Made by a program: the position numbers and the translations under genes. Shown piece after piece: positions 25,619 through 33,896 of a stretch of DNA of 59,667 nucleotides (position 1 is the first letter of the stretch; every line of letters begins with the position of its first letter). The DNA comes from JAWHQP01 sp032586195 (GTDB lineage: Bacteria > Pseudomonadota > Gammaproteobacteria > Enterobacterales > Pasteurellaceae): positions 1 through 59,667 of the forward strand of contig JAWHQP010000012.1 of assembly GCA_032586195.1 (NCBI GenBank). Reading direction: 5' to 3'. Under the pieces are notes generated by a model that did no database searches, was not told the DNA's origin, and worked only from the letters and a program-made list of their open reading frames with translations.

Positions 25619-26632
25619 TTATTTGTCCCCGTTCCCGGCACAGTTTTCTGTAGAAAAACGACGTACCACGGTAGGGTTGAACTGAGTATGAATAGGCATC
25701 TCTATATGTTCATTAACCAGACTTAATGCCAATCTTGCTGCGTAATTTGCCATTAAATCAATAGGATAACGAATGGTCGTCAATTTAGGAATTAAATAAC
25801 GGGCAATCGGCATATCATCAAAACCGATGATGGAGAATTGTTTTGGCACGACAATATTATTTTCATTCAGTACCGATAACGCTCCGGCCGCCATAAAATC
25901 GTTATATGTCACCACAGCCGTTAAATTGGAATGATAACTCAGTAATTTGATCATGGCCGCCTCGCCCCCTTCAAAATCGGGAGAACTTTGCGTAATAGCG
26001 TCTTCAATCCGCGGCAGACAGTAGTGGGAAAGTGCGGTGAGATAACCGGCTTTTCGTTCAATTTCGTCATTGATATGATGATTAGAACCAATATAGCCGA
26101 TATTGCGATGCCCTAAACGGATCAGCGTTTCCGTAGCAAGAAAAGTACCGCGCTGATTATCCAGGCTTACACAGCGATGTTCGTAACCCGCAATACTGCG
26201 GTTAATCATCACCATACCCGGTACATTATCCAAATAACCCACCAGTTCTTCATCAGACAAGGCCTTAGAATGCACCACCAGGCAGCTGCACCGTTTACGT
26301 AACAACGTTTCAATGGCATTCCGTTCCTTTTCGGCATGATGATAGCCGATGCCGATCAGAATGGTTTTGCCGTATTCCGCCGCCACTTGATCCACCGCCT
26401 TTACCAAAATGGCAAAGAACGCGTCGGTTACATCCGTCACCACGACACCGATAGTATCGGTAGTTTGCAACGCCAGTGCCTGGGCATTGGCATTCGGCGA
26501 ATATCCTAAAATCCGCACCGCACTTTGCACCGCCGCACGGGTCTTCGCACTACAGGAGGCGTTATTCAGTACGCGAGAAACCGTCGCCACCGATACTCCC
26601 GCTTGTTTTGCCACATCACGAATAGTAATCAT
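25619..26632 (-). CDS. galS: LacI-family galactose repressor (GalS/GalR type)
   Basis: A 337-residue repressor of the mgl and gal genes, released by galactose. The N-terminus MITIRDVAKQAGVSVATVSRVLNN is the LacI-type helix-turn-helix and hinge; the rest is the periplasmic-binding fold with IIGFDDMPIARY. The ATG at 26632 aligns with E. coli GalS; a GTG just before it is less likely. It lies directly upstream of mglB on the same strand, as E. coli galS does. Two uptake signals are within the gene, read Thr-Ala-Leu and Ser-Ala-Val. A matching operator is in its own promoter region. Confidence 0.93.
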   Translation of the reverse strand: MITIRDVAKQAGVSVATVSRVLNNASCSAKTRAAVQSAVRILGYSPNANAQALALQTTDTIGVVVTDVTDAFFAILVKAVDQVAAEYGKTILIGIGYHHAEKERNAIETLLRKRCSCLVVHSKALSDEELVGYLDNVPGMVMINRSIAGYEHRCVSLDNQRGTFLATETLIRLGHRNIGYIGSNHHINDEIERKAGYLTALSHYCLPRIEDAITQSSPDFEGGEAAMIKLLSYHSNLTAVVTYNDFMAAGALSVLNENNIVVPKQFSIIGFDDMPIARYLIPKLTTIRYPIDLMANYAARLALSLVNEHIEMPIHTQFNPTVVRRFSTENCAGNGDK

Positions 26633-26697
26633 CACTTTTCCCCCGAATAGATTGGAGTTGATCGCAGATTTTAAATCATAAACAAAAAATCACTTAC

Positions 26698-26713
26698 TTG
26701 AAAACGGTTACAG
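26698..26713. promoter_or_regulatory. GalS operator in its own upstream region
   Basis: TTGAAAACGGTTACAG fits the GalR/GalS consensus core. It is about 66 bases before the galS start, so autorepression is likely. Confidence 0.7.
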
Positions 26714-26882
26714 GTAAAAGTGTTAACAAAATCACAAAAATTTTTACTGATGTTAATTGAATAAAATATAGAGAATTCGGCTTTATTGTAATAAATTTTC
26801 TATATTCTATTGACTATTTTTTAATAACCACGTAGATATAATGCAATATGGTTTAACTTTTTATAATTGATGAGGTAACAAA

Positions 26883-27524
26883 ATGAAAGTGATGGCTATC
26901 AGTGAATCCGCCTTAGTATGCAATTTAACGCCACCCGCGAATTTGACTCATCAACAAAAGTTATGGTCATTGGCTGAAAAACTCAATACCCTGGATGAAA
27001 TCAGTGAAGTCGTGCTGGGTATGAATAATCTCACTGTATTCAGCCGGGAATTCGCAGATTTATCGCAGCTTGCCGAACAGATTCAGCTAATATGGAAAGA
27101 AATCGGTAACCAACCCTATCGAGGGCGTTATATTGAAATTCCGGTTTCCTATGGCGGTCGGTGCGGTGAAGATTTATTTGACGTCGCCCGCTTCCATAAG
27201 ACTTCACCGGAACATATCGTGGAACAACATTGCGCCCCCGTTTATACGGTTTATATGCTGGGTTTCCAGCCGGGATTCCCTTATTTAGGCGGTTTGCCGG
27301 AATCTTTGCATACCCCGCGTCATGCCACGCCGAGAACTTTGGTTCCCGCGGGCTCGGTGGGAATCGGCGGAGCTCAAACCGGAATTTATCCCTTCGGTTC
27401 TCCCGGCGGATGGCGGCTTATCGGCCATACCGAAACCAAACTATTTGATAAATCACGGTTCCCGCCAACTTTATTAAAAGCGGGTGACCAAGTTAAATTC
27501 GTGCCCATAAGGATTGAATTATGA
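26883..27524 (+). CDS. pxpB: 5-oxoprolinase subunit B (KipI family)
   Basis: One of three subunits of the widespread bacterial 5-oxoprolinase, which hydrolyses 5-oxoproline (pyroglutamate) to glutamate with ATP. The 213-residue protein has the KipI-domain features VSYGG, GFQPGFPYLGGLP and the PRTLVPAGSVGIGGAQTGIYP stretch. Its stop overlaps the pxpC start by four bases (ATGA), so the two are coupled. In Bacillus the homologue was first known as KipI, a kinase inhibitor. It diverges from galS. Confidence 0.93.
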   Translation: MKVMAISESALVCNLTPPANLTHQQKLWSLAEKLNTLDEISEVVLGMNNLTVFSREFADLSQLAEQIQLIWKEIGNQPYRGRYIEIPVSYGGRCGEDLFDVARFHKTSPEHIVEQHCAPVYTVYMLGFQPGFPYLGGLPESLHTPRHATPRTLVPAGSVGIGGAQTGIYPFGSPGGWRLIGHTETKLFDKSRFPPTLLKAGDQVKFVPIRIEL

Positions 27525-28450
27525 TCCGTATTATCGACATTCAGGCAAGAGCCACCATTCAGGATCTCGGTCGCTTTGGGCTGCGTCAGTATGGCATCGG
27601 ACATTCCGGAGCCATGGATTCGTTGGCGTTGAAAGCCGGTAATTTGCTGTTAGGCAATGCAGAAAACAGTCCCGCCGTCGAAATTCCGCTCGGCGCCATG
27701 ACTGTACTGTTTGAACGCGATATCAGCTTTTGTGTGACGGGAGCCTTTTATGAAATGTTTCTGGACAATGAACCCGTTTACAGCTATTGGCGTTATAACG
27801 CAAAGGCAGGACAAATATTGCGGTTTGTTTGCGCCAGAGCGGGGATGTACAGTTATTTCTGTGTACGCGGCGGCTTTAAGATAGAACCTGAGTTAGGTTC
27901 CTGTAGTACGGATATAAGAGTTCAGTTAGGCGGTATTGAGGGACGACCGTTACAAGCTGGAGATTGCTTAAAAACCCGTACCGATCAGCGTTTATTACCC
28001 CAGATTGGTATTGCGCCCATTGAATTAACCCAATATATTCATGCGGTACCGTCATCGGAATATGCTCATTTTAAACGTAAATCCCAATATAAATTATGGC
28101 AAAACAGTTGGCGGCTGCAGAGCAACAGCGATCGCATGGGTTATCGTTTTCAGGGTGACGCGTTGACGCTGATAAAACCATTAGAAATGCTTTCTCACGC
28201 GATTCAGTTCGGCACCGTTCAGGTACCGCCCGACGGACAACCTATTGTCCTGATGGCGGATGCACAAACGACGGGCGGTTATCCGAAAATAGCTTGCGTA
28301 GTGCAATCCGATTTAGGGCGATTGGCTCAGGTACGCTTAGGCAGTTCGATTAAGTTTACTGCGGTAACCGTACAAGAAGCACAGAAATTACGCCAAAAAG
28401 ACCAAATTTATTTAAATCATATCAGGAGGATTGTCAATGAATCGAATTGA
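27521..28450 (+). CDS. pxpC: 5-oxoprolinase subunit C (KipA/biotin-dependent carboxylase-like)
   Basis: Second subunit of 5-oxoprolinase. The 309-residue protein begins MIRIIDIQARATIQDLGRFG and has GHSGAMDSLALKAGN and the SDRMGYRFQG and QTTGGYPKIA motifs typical of PxpC (E. coli YbgK). It overlaps pxpB by 4 and pxpA by 14 bases. Confidence 0.93.
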   Translation: MIRIIDIQARATIQDLGRFGLRQYGIGHSGAMDSLALKAGNLLLGNAENSPAVEIPLGAMTVLFERDISFCVTGAFYEMFLDNEPVYSYWRYNAKAGQILRFVCARAGMYSYFCVRGGFKIEPELGSCSTDIRVQLGGIEGRPLQAGDCLKTRTDQRLLPQIGIAPIELTQYIHAVPSSEYAHFKRKSQYKLWQNSWRLQSNSDRMGYRFQGDALTLIKPLEMLSHAIQFGTVQVPPDGQPIVLMADAQTTGGYPKIACVVQSDLGRLAQVRLGSSIKFTAVTVQEAQKLRQKDQIYLNHIRRIVNESN

Positions 28451-29174
28451 TCTCAACGCAGACCTGGCCGAAGGCTTTCCCTATGATCATGATTTGTTAA
28501 AACGCCTCTCTTCCGCCAATATTGCCTGCGGTTTACACGCCGGCAATGCGGTAGAAATGGATAACGCCGTACGCCGGGCATTAGAAAATAACGTGCGAAT
28601 CGGCGCTCACCCGGGCTTCCCGGACAGAAAAAATTTCGGACGTACCGCAATGTCTTTGCCCTATGAAGAGCTGCGCGCCTATTTACATTATCAGCTTGGT
28701 TCGCTGCAAGCTATTTGCCGCGCCCACGGTACCAGCATTGTTTATGTCAAACCTCACGGCGCGTTATACAACCAAGCGGCAAAGGACTCCCAATTAGCTC
28801 AATGTATTATTCGCTGCATACGGGAGTTCGACCCGCAATTAAAGGTCATGGGATTATCGAGCAGCCTGTTTTTGCAATTAGCGGAACAAGCGGGACTTGC
28901 CACCATTTCCGAAGTCTTTGCCGACCGTCATTATCAGGCGGATGGCAGCTTAGTGCCCCGTAGTCAGGCCAATGCGATTATCGATGATGATAACAAAGCC
29001 ATCGCACAGGTGCTGCAAATGATCCGGCAAGGCACCGTCACCGCTATTGACGGCTCCACAGTGGTGGTTAAAGCGGACAGCTTGTGCCTACACGGCGATA
29101 ATCAGAAAGCCCTTGAATTTGCCGAGCGAATTACCAACGCATTAACACAACAACATATTCAAATAACAAATTAA
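28437..29174 (+). CDS. pxpA: 5-oxoprolinase subunit A (LamB/YcsF family)
   Basis: Third subunit, a LamB/YcsF-family barrel. The ATG at 28437 has AGGAGG upstream and gives 245 residues beginning MNRIDLNADLAEGFPYDHD. The family motifs NIACGLHAG and GAHPGFPDRKNFGR are present, as is the VKPHGALYN stretch. It completes pxpB-pxpC-pxpA, all overlapping or abutting, so expression in a fixed ratio is likely. Confidence 0.93.
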   Translation: MNRIDLNADLAEGFPYDHDLLKRLSSANIACGLHAGNAVEMDNAVRRALENNVRIGAHPGFPDRKNFGRTAMSLPYEELRAYLHYQLGSLQAICRAHGTSIVYVKPHGALYNQAAKDSQLAQCIIRCIREFDPQLKVMGLSSSLFLQLAEQAGLATISEVFADRHYQADGSLVPRSQANAIIDDDNKAIAQVLQMIRQGTVTAIDGSTVVVKADSLCLHGDNQKALEFAERITNALTQQHIQITN

Positions 29175-29214
29175 AACAATATGCTTACACACAACATAAA
29201 AAAGGAAGGTCATT

Positions 29215-30408
29215 ATGGCTACCATCTCATCCCGCAGAAATACACTACTAGGTGCGGCATTTCTTATGGCAACCTCGGCTATCGGACCGGGGTTTCTCAC
29301 CCAAACCGCAACCTTTACCCAAAGCCTGCTCGCCAGCTTTGGTTTTGTTATCTTACTTTCCATCCTGTTGGATATCGGAGCCCAGCTCAATATCTGGCGC
29401 ATTATCACCGTATCGGAAAAACGAGCCCAAGACATTGCCAACCTCGTTTTTCCGGGAGCCGGGTATTTTCTCGCCGCGCTTATCGTAATGGGCGGTTTGG
29501 CCTTTAATATCGGTAATGTCGGCGGTGCGGGGCTTGGATTAAATATTATTCTCGGCGTATCACCCGAAGTCGGCGCGTTAATCAGCGGCGCTATAGCCCT
29601 CGTAATTTTTTTATCCCGAGAAGCCGGGCGTATTATGGATCGCTTTGCCCAGTTCATGGGTTTCATCATGATAGCTCTCACCGTTTACATCGCATTCAAA
29701 GCCGAACCGCCATTAGGCGATGCCGTCGTGCGAACTTTCGTACCCGAAAAAATTGATACTGTCGCCATCATAACACTGGTCGGCGGCACGGTCGGCGGCT
29801 ATATCACCTTTGCCGGCGCCCACCGTCTCATTGATGCCGGTGTAAAAGGACAGGCGGTACTGCCCGAAGTCAACCGCAGTGCGGTATCCGCGATATTAAT
29901 CGCTTCCGTCATGCGAATCGTATTATTCCTTGCGGTGCTCGGCGTGGTGTCCAAAGGCATTACCTTAGATCCTAAAAATCCGGCCGCAACCCCATTTGAG
30001 ACGGTAGCCGGTCATTTCGGCTTAATCTTCTTCGGCATCGTGATTTGGGCTGCCTCGATTACCTCGGTTATCGGTGCCGCTTACACCTCAGTGTCCTTTA
30101 TCTCAAGTTTCAGCCCGAGTATCGAGCGCAATCGCAACCGCTGGATTATCGCCTTTATCGTGATTTCAACCTTAGTGTTAACGACAATCGGCCGCCCCGC
30201 GCAGGTACTCGTTTTTGTGGGAACATTAAACGGTTTGATTCTACCGATCGCGCTGGCCCTTATTCTGCTAGCGGCCTATAAGAGCAATATCGTGGGCGAT
30301 TACAAACATCCCAGAACACTCGCCTTATTCGGCTGGGTGGTGGCCATCGCAATGGCGGTGATGAGTGCCAATGCCATTATCAAATACGTCACCGGTTTCA
30401 TGAATTAA
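29215..30408 (+). CDS. NRAMP-like membrane transporter of the 5-oxoprolinase operon
   Basis: A 397-residue inner-membrane protein with about eleven hydrophobic segments, distantly related to NRAMP metal carriers and similar to Bacillus YcsG, which is also encoded in a kip operon. The first membrane segment reads SAIGPGFLTQ where metal-carrying NRAMPs have DPGN, so the metal-binding Asp and Asn are absent. AAGGAAGG precedes the ATG. It is 40 bases after pxpA and before the operon's terminator. Uptake of 5-oxoproline is a reasonable inference from context, not shown by sequence. Confidence 0.82.
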   Translation: MATISSRRNTLLGAAFLMATSAIGPGFLTQTATFTQSLLASFGFVILLSILLDIGAQLNIWRIITVSEKRAQDIANLVFPGAGYFLAALIVMGGLAFNIGNVGGAGLGLNIILGVSPEVGALISGAIALVIFLSREAGRIMDRFAQFMGFIMIALTVYIAFKAEPPLGDAVVRTFVPEKIDTVAIITLVGGTVGGYITFAGAHRLIDAGVKGQAVLPEVNRSAVSAILIASVMRIVLFLAVLGVVSKGITLDPKNPAATPFETVAGHFGLIFFGIVIWAASITSVIGAAYTSVSFISSFSPSIERNRNRWIIAFIVISTLVLTTIGRPAQVLVFVGTLNGLILPIALALILLAAYKSNIVGDYKHPRTLALFGWVVAIAMAVMSANAIIKYVTGFMN

Positions 30409-30433
30409 ACCCTTCATTCATCAAAACGCGGTG

Positions 30434-30463
30434 AAAGTGCGGTGCTGAAATCCGCACTTTTTT
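30434..30463 (+). terminator. Terminator with an uptake signal as its left arm
   Basis: AAAGTGCGG (30434-30442) pairs with CCGCACTTT (30452-30460) around a 9-base loop, followed by a run of six T residues. The left arm is most of an exact uptake core; the right arm matches 8 of its 9 bases. It closes the pxp operon. Confidence 0.88.
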
Positions 30464-30470
30464 ATCATTT

Positions 30471-30486
30471 TGTGATCCGGTTAACA
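30471..30486. promoter_or_regulatory. CRP site upstream of galT
   Basis: TGTGATCCGGTTAACA has one perfect half-site and one with a single change. It is 81 bases upstream of the galT start. Confidence 0.6.
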
Positions 30487-30523
30487 GTTTCAATTTTTTA
30501 TTCTGTTATCCTTTTATGAAAAA

Positions 30524-30539
30524 TTGTAACCGTTTCCAT
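30524..30539. promoter_or_regulatory. GalR/GalS operator upstream of galT
   Basis: TTGTAACCGTTTCCAT matches GTGKAANCGNTTNCAC at all defined positions except the two ends. It lies 28 bases before the galT start, well placed to repress galTKM. Confidence 0.8.
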
Positions 30540-30566
30540 TTTTAAGTCTATAACGGAAAATAAAAT

Positions 30567-31610
30567 ATGAGCACAATATTTGATCCTACCGAACATCCTC
30601 ATCGTCGTTATAATCCTTTAACCGCTCAATGGGTACTGGTGTCGCCCCATCGGGCCAAACGCCCATGGCAGGGACAGCAGGAAAAAGTGAGCGAGGAGGA
30701 AAAACCGCACTACGATCCAACCTGTTATCTTTGTCCGGGCAATAAGCGAATTACCGGAGAACGGAATCCCGATTATACAAAACCTTTTGTATTTAAAAAC
30801 GATTTTTCCGCTTTATTAACCGACACTCCGGCACCACCGGTATCAACGGATCCGTTGTTGCAAAGCAGTCAGGCGCAAGGGGAAACCCGTGTCGTCTGTT
30901 TTTCTCCCGATCACAGCAAAACCCTGCCCCGTCTCAGTGTAGAAGAAATCACCGAGATTGTTAAAGTATGGCAGGAACAGCTCAACGAACTGGGACAAAA
31001 ATATCCGTGGGTACAGATTTTTGAAAACAAGGGAGCGGCAATGGGCTGTTCCAACCCGCATCCGCACGGGCAAATCTGGGCAAACAGTTTTATTCCCAAT
31101 GAAGTGGCTCGGGCCGATGAAAACCAACGTAAATACCGGCAAAAATACGGCACGGTAATGCTGCTGGATTATGTACAACGTGAATTGGGCTTACGGCAGC
31201 GCATTGTGGTGGAAACCCAATACTGGGTGGCATTGGTACCTTACTGGGCGATATGGCCGTTCGAGACTCTGCTGTTACCGAAACAGCACATTAAACGCCT
31301 GACGGAACTTAATGAGGAACAAAGCCGCGATTTGGCCTTAGTCTTGAAAAAACTGACCACTAAATACGACAATCTGTTTGAAACCTCTTTCCCTTATTCT
31401 ATGGGTTTTCATGCGGCTCCGTTTAACGGCGAGGCTAACGAACATTGGCAGTTGCACGCGCATTTCTACCCGCCGTTACTGCGTTCCGCCACCGTGCGGA
31501 AATTCATGGTGGGCTATGAAATGCTAGGCGAAAGCCAACGGGATCTAACCGCCGAACAAGCCGCCGCTAGATTACAGGCATTAAGCGAAATACATTACAA
31601 AGATCGATAA
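30567..31610 (+). CDS. galT: Galactose-1-phosphate uridylyltransferase
   Basis: Swaps UMP between UDP-glucose and galactose-1-phosphate in the Leloir pathway. The 347-residue protein has the active-site motif NPHPHGQIW, in which the second His is uridylylated, and the zinc-site pair CYLCPG near residue 52. It leads galT-galK-galM; no galE is in the window. Confidence 0.97.
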   Translation: MSTIFDPTEHPHRRYNPLTAQWVLVSPHRAKRPWQGQQEKVSEEEKPHYDPTCYLCPGNKRITGERNPDYTKPFVFKNDFSALLTDTPAPPVSTDPLLQSSQAQGETRVVCFSPDHSKTLPRLSVEEITEIVKVWQEQLNELGQKYPWVQIFENKGAAMGCSNPHPHGQIWANSFIPNEVARADENQRKYRQKYGTVMLLDYVQRELGLRQRIVVETQYWVALVPYWAIWPFETLLLPKQHIKRLTELNEEQSRDLALVLKKLTTKYDNLFETSFPYSMGFHAAPFNGEANEHWQLHAHFYPPLLRSATVRKFMVGYEMLGESQRDLTAEQAAARLQALSEIHYKDR

Positions 31611-31622
31611 AAGGAACACAGC

Positions 31623-32780
31623 ATGAGCCCAGTTGAAACCTCACAAGCATTATTTTCTCAGAAATATCAGCGTCCCTTTGAGTTAACCGTATATGCACCA
31701 GGCAGGGTGAATATTATCGGCGAACATACGGACTATAATGACGGTTTCGTCATGCCTTGTGCCATTAATTATGGCACGGCGGTGTGCGGCGCCAAACGCG
31801 ACGACCATGTATTTAACGTTTATGCCGCGGATTTGGATCAGTTTGATGAATTCCGTCTGGATCAACCTATCGAAAAAAACAATGCGAAAAAGTGGACCGG
31901 TTATGTACGCGGCGTAGTGAAATTCATCCAACAAAAATGTCCCGAATTCCGACAGGGAGCGGATTTAGTCATCAGCGGCAATGTGCCGCTCTCCGCGGGT
32001 TTAAGTTCCTCCGCCGCGTTAGAAGTGGCGGTAGGCAAATTCTGCCAGCAGTTAGGTCGGTTGGCGTTGACCGATACGGAAATCGCCCTCATCGGACAGA
32101 CTGCTGAAAATCAATTCGTAGGCGCCAACTGCGGCAATATGGACCAACTGATCTCCGCACTCGGGCAACAGGATCATCTGCTGATGATCGACTGTCGTTC
32201 ATTACAAACCAGAGCGACCCCTATTCCTCATGATGTTGCGATCATAATCATCAATTCCCACGTTAAGCATGACTTAGTGGCGGGCGAATACAATTCCCGC
32301 CGCCGGCAATGTGAACAGGCGGCGGCATTTTTCGGCGTGAAAGCATTGCGTGACGTGAGCGTCGAACAATTTCACGCCCGCGCGGCGGAGTTAACCGCCT
32401 TCGACCCTGTGGTAGCAAGACGGGCACGTCATATAGTGACGGAAAATCAGCGGGTTCTGGATGCGGTTGAAGCCCTGCAACGGGGAGATTTAATCACGCT
32501 CGGTAAACTGATGAGACAATCCCATGATTCCATGCGGGATGATTTTGAAATCACCGTGCCGCAAATTGATTATTTGGTAGAACTCGCCCAGCTCGCCATT
32601 GGCGGCAGCGGCGGCGCCAGAATGACCGGCGGCGGCTTCGGCGGGTGCATTGTAGCGGTGGCCCCAAAGGGTAAAGTGGAAGCGGTACGCAAAATCATCG
32701 CGGACAATTACCAAAAACAAACGGGTATTAAAGAAGACTTTTACGTCTGCACCGCCAGCCAAGGAGTACATGTATGCTAA
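31623..32780 (+). CDS. galK: Galactokinase
   Basis: Phosphorylates alpha-D-galactose to galactose-1-phosphate. The 385-residue GHMP kinase has the galactokinase signature GRVNIIGEHTDYNDG, the ATP loop PLSAGLSSSAA and the C-terminal GGSGGARMTGGGFGG. It is 12 bases after galT and overlaps galM by seven. Confidence 0.97.
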   Translation: MSPVETSQALFSQKYQRPFELTVYAPGRVNIIGEHTDYNDGFVMPCAINYGTAVCGAKRDDHVFNVYAADLDQFDEFRLDQPIEKNNAKKWTGYVRGVVKFIQQKCPEFRQGADLVISGNVPLSAGLSSSAALEVAVGKFCQQLGRLALTDTEIALIGQTAENQFVGANCGNMDQLISALGQQDHLLMIDCRSLQTRATPIPHDVAIIIINSHVKHDLVAGEYNSRRRQCEQAAAFFGVKALRDVSVEQFHARAAELTAFDPVVARRARHIVTENQRVLDAVEALQRGDLITLGKLMRQSHDSMRDDFEITVPQIDYLVELAQLAIGGSGGARMTGGGFGGCIVAVAPKGKVEAVRKIIADNYQKQTGIKEDFYVCTASQGVHVC

Positions 32781-33799
32781 CCAAAATCACAAGTGAACTT
32801 GCCCCTGACGGAGAACCTTTCAAGCTGTTCACACTGGTGAACAAAAACGGCATGCGGGTACAGTTTATGGATTGGGGAGCCACCTGGCTTTCCTGCCGGG
32901 TACCTGTGCGGGGAACGCTAAGAGAAGTACTACTCGGTTGCCGCCCCGCGCAATATCCGCAACAAAATGCTTATCTAGGAGCCGCCATCGGTCGCTATGC
33001 CAATCGTATAGCCCAAGCCCGATTCACCCTGAACGGGCGGCGGTTTCGGCTTGTCGCCAACCAAGGCAAACACCAGCTGCACGGCGGGGAAGGCTTTGAT
33101 AAACGGCGCTGGAAACCGGCAAAGTGCGGTGCTGATTTTGTGAGTTTTTCCCTTCTGTCTCCCGATGGCGACCAAGGTTTTGCGGGCAATGTAAACGCTT
33201 CCGTTTGCTATCAGTTGACGGAAGACAATGCGGTGAAAATCACCTTTGAAGCACAATCTGATCGGGACACACCGCTTAATCTCACCAACCATGCATACTT
33301 CAATCTGCTTGACGCGGAAAACGGAGCGGATGTGCGGGATCATCACCTGCAGCTTTTTGCAGAACAATTCCTGCCTGTGGACAGCGAAGGCATTCCCAAC
33401 GCGCCTTTAAAAACAGTGCGGGATAACAGCTTTGATTTTCGCCGGGAAAAAACGATCGGGGCAGATTTTCTGCAGCAGGAACAACATGCCACTAAAGGTT
33501 ATGACCACGCTTTCCTGCTTAATCGGGAGCATGAAAAAACGGCAGCGATACTCAGCGGGCCGGATCGTTCCTTGCGCTTAACCGTTTCAACCTCACAACC
33601 CGCCTTACAGGTTTATACCGGCAATAACCTCGGCGGAACACCGACCCGCAACGGCGGCATTTACTCGGATTACAGCGGCATTGCCCTCGAAACCCAAGCC
33701 TTGCCCGACACGCCGAACCATCCTGAATGGCAACAATACGGCGGCATCAGTAAAGCGGGAGAAAAATACCACCACTGGACCACATTTAAATTCAGTTAA
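32774..33799 (+). CDS. galM: Aldose 1-epimerase (mutarotase)
   Basis: Converts beta- to alpha-D-galactose, the form galactokinase uses. The 341-residue protein has YANRIAQARF, the NLTNHAYFNL motif with the catalytic His and the QVYTGNNL region. It overlaps the galK end by seven bases. An uptake signal at 33122 is read Lys-Cys-Gly-Ala. Confidence 0.95.
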   Translation: MLTKITSELAPDGEPFKLFTLVNKNGMRVQFMDWGATWLSCRVPVRGTLREVLLGCRPAQYPQQNAYLGAAIGRYANRIAQARFTLNGRRFRLVANQGKHQLHGGEGFDKRRWKPAKCGADFVSFSLLSPDGDQGFAGNVNASVCYQLTEDNAVKITFEAQSDRDTPLNLTNHAYFNLLDAENGADVRDHHLQLFAEQFLPVDSEGIPNAPLKTVRDNSFDFRREKTIGADFLQQEQHATKGYDHAFLLNREHEKTAAILSGPDRSLRLTVSTSQPALQVYTGNNLGGTPTRNGGIYSDYSGIALETQALPDTPNHPEWQQYGGISKAGEKYHHWTTFKFS

Positions 33800-33896
33800 T
33801 TTCTTCTGTTTTTTTGAGGTAACGCATAAACTCTTAGCATAGAACAGCGTAAAATAAGCGCTCTTTGACTTATTTAAATTTGTATTCGGATTTCTT

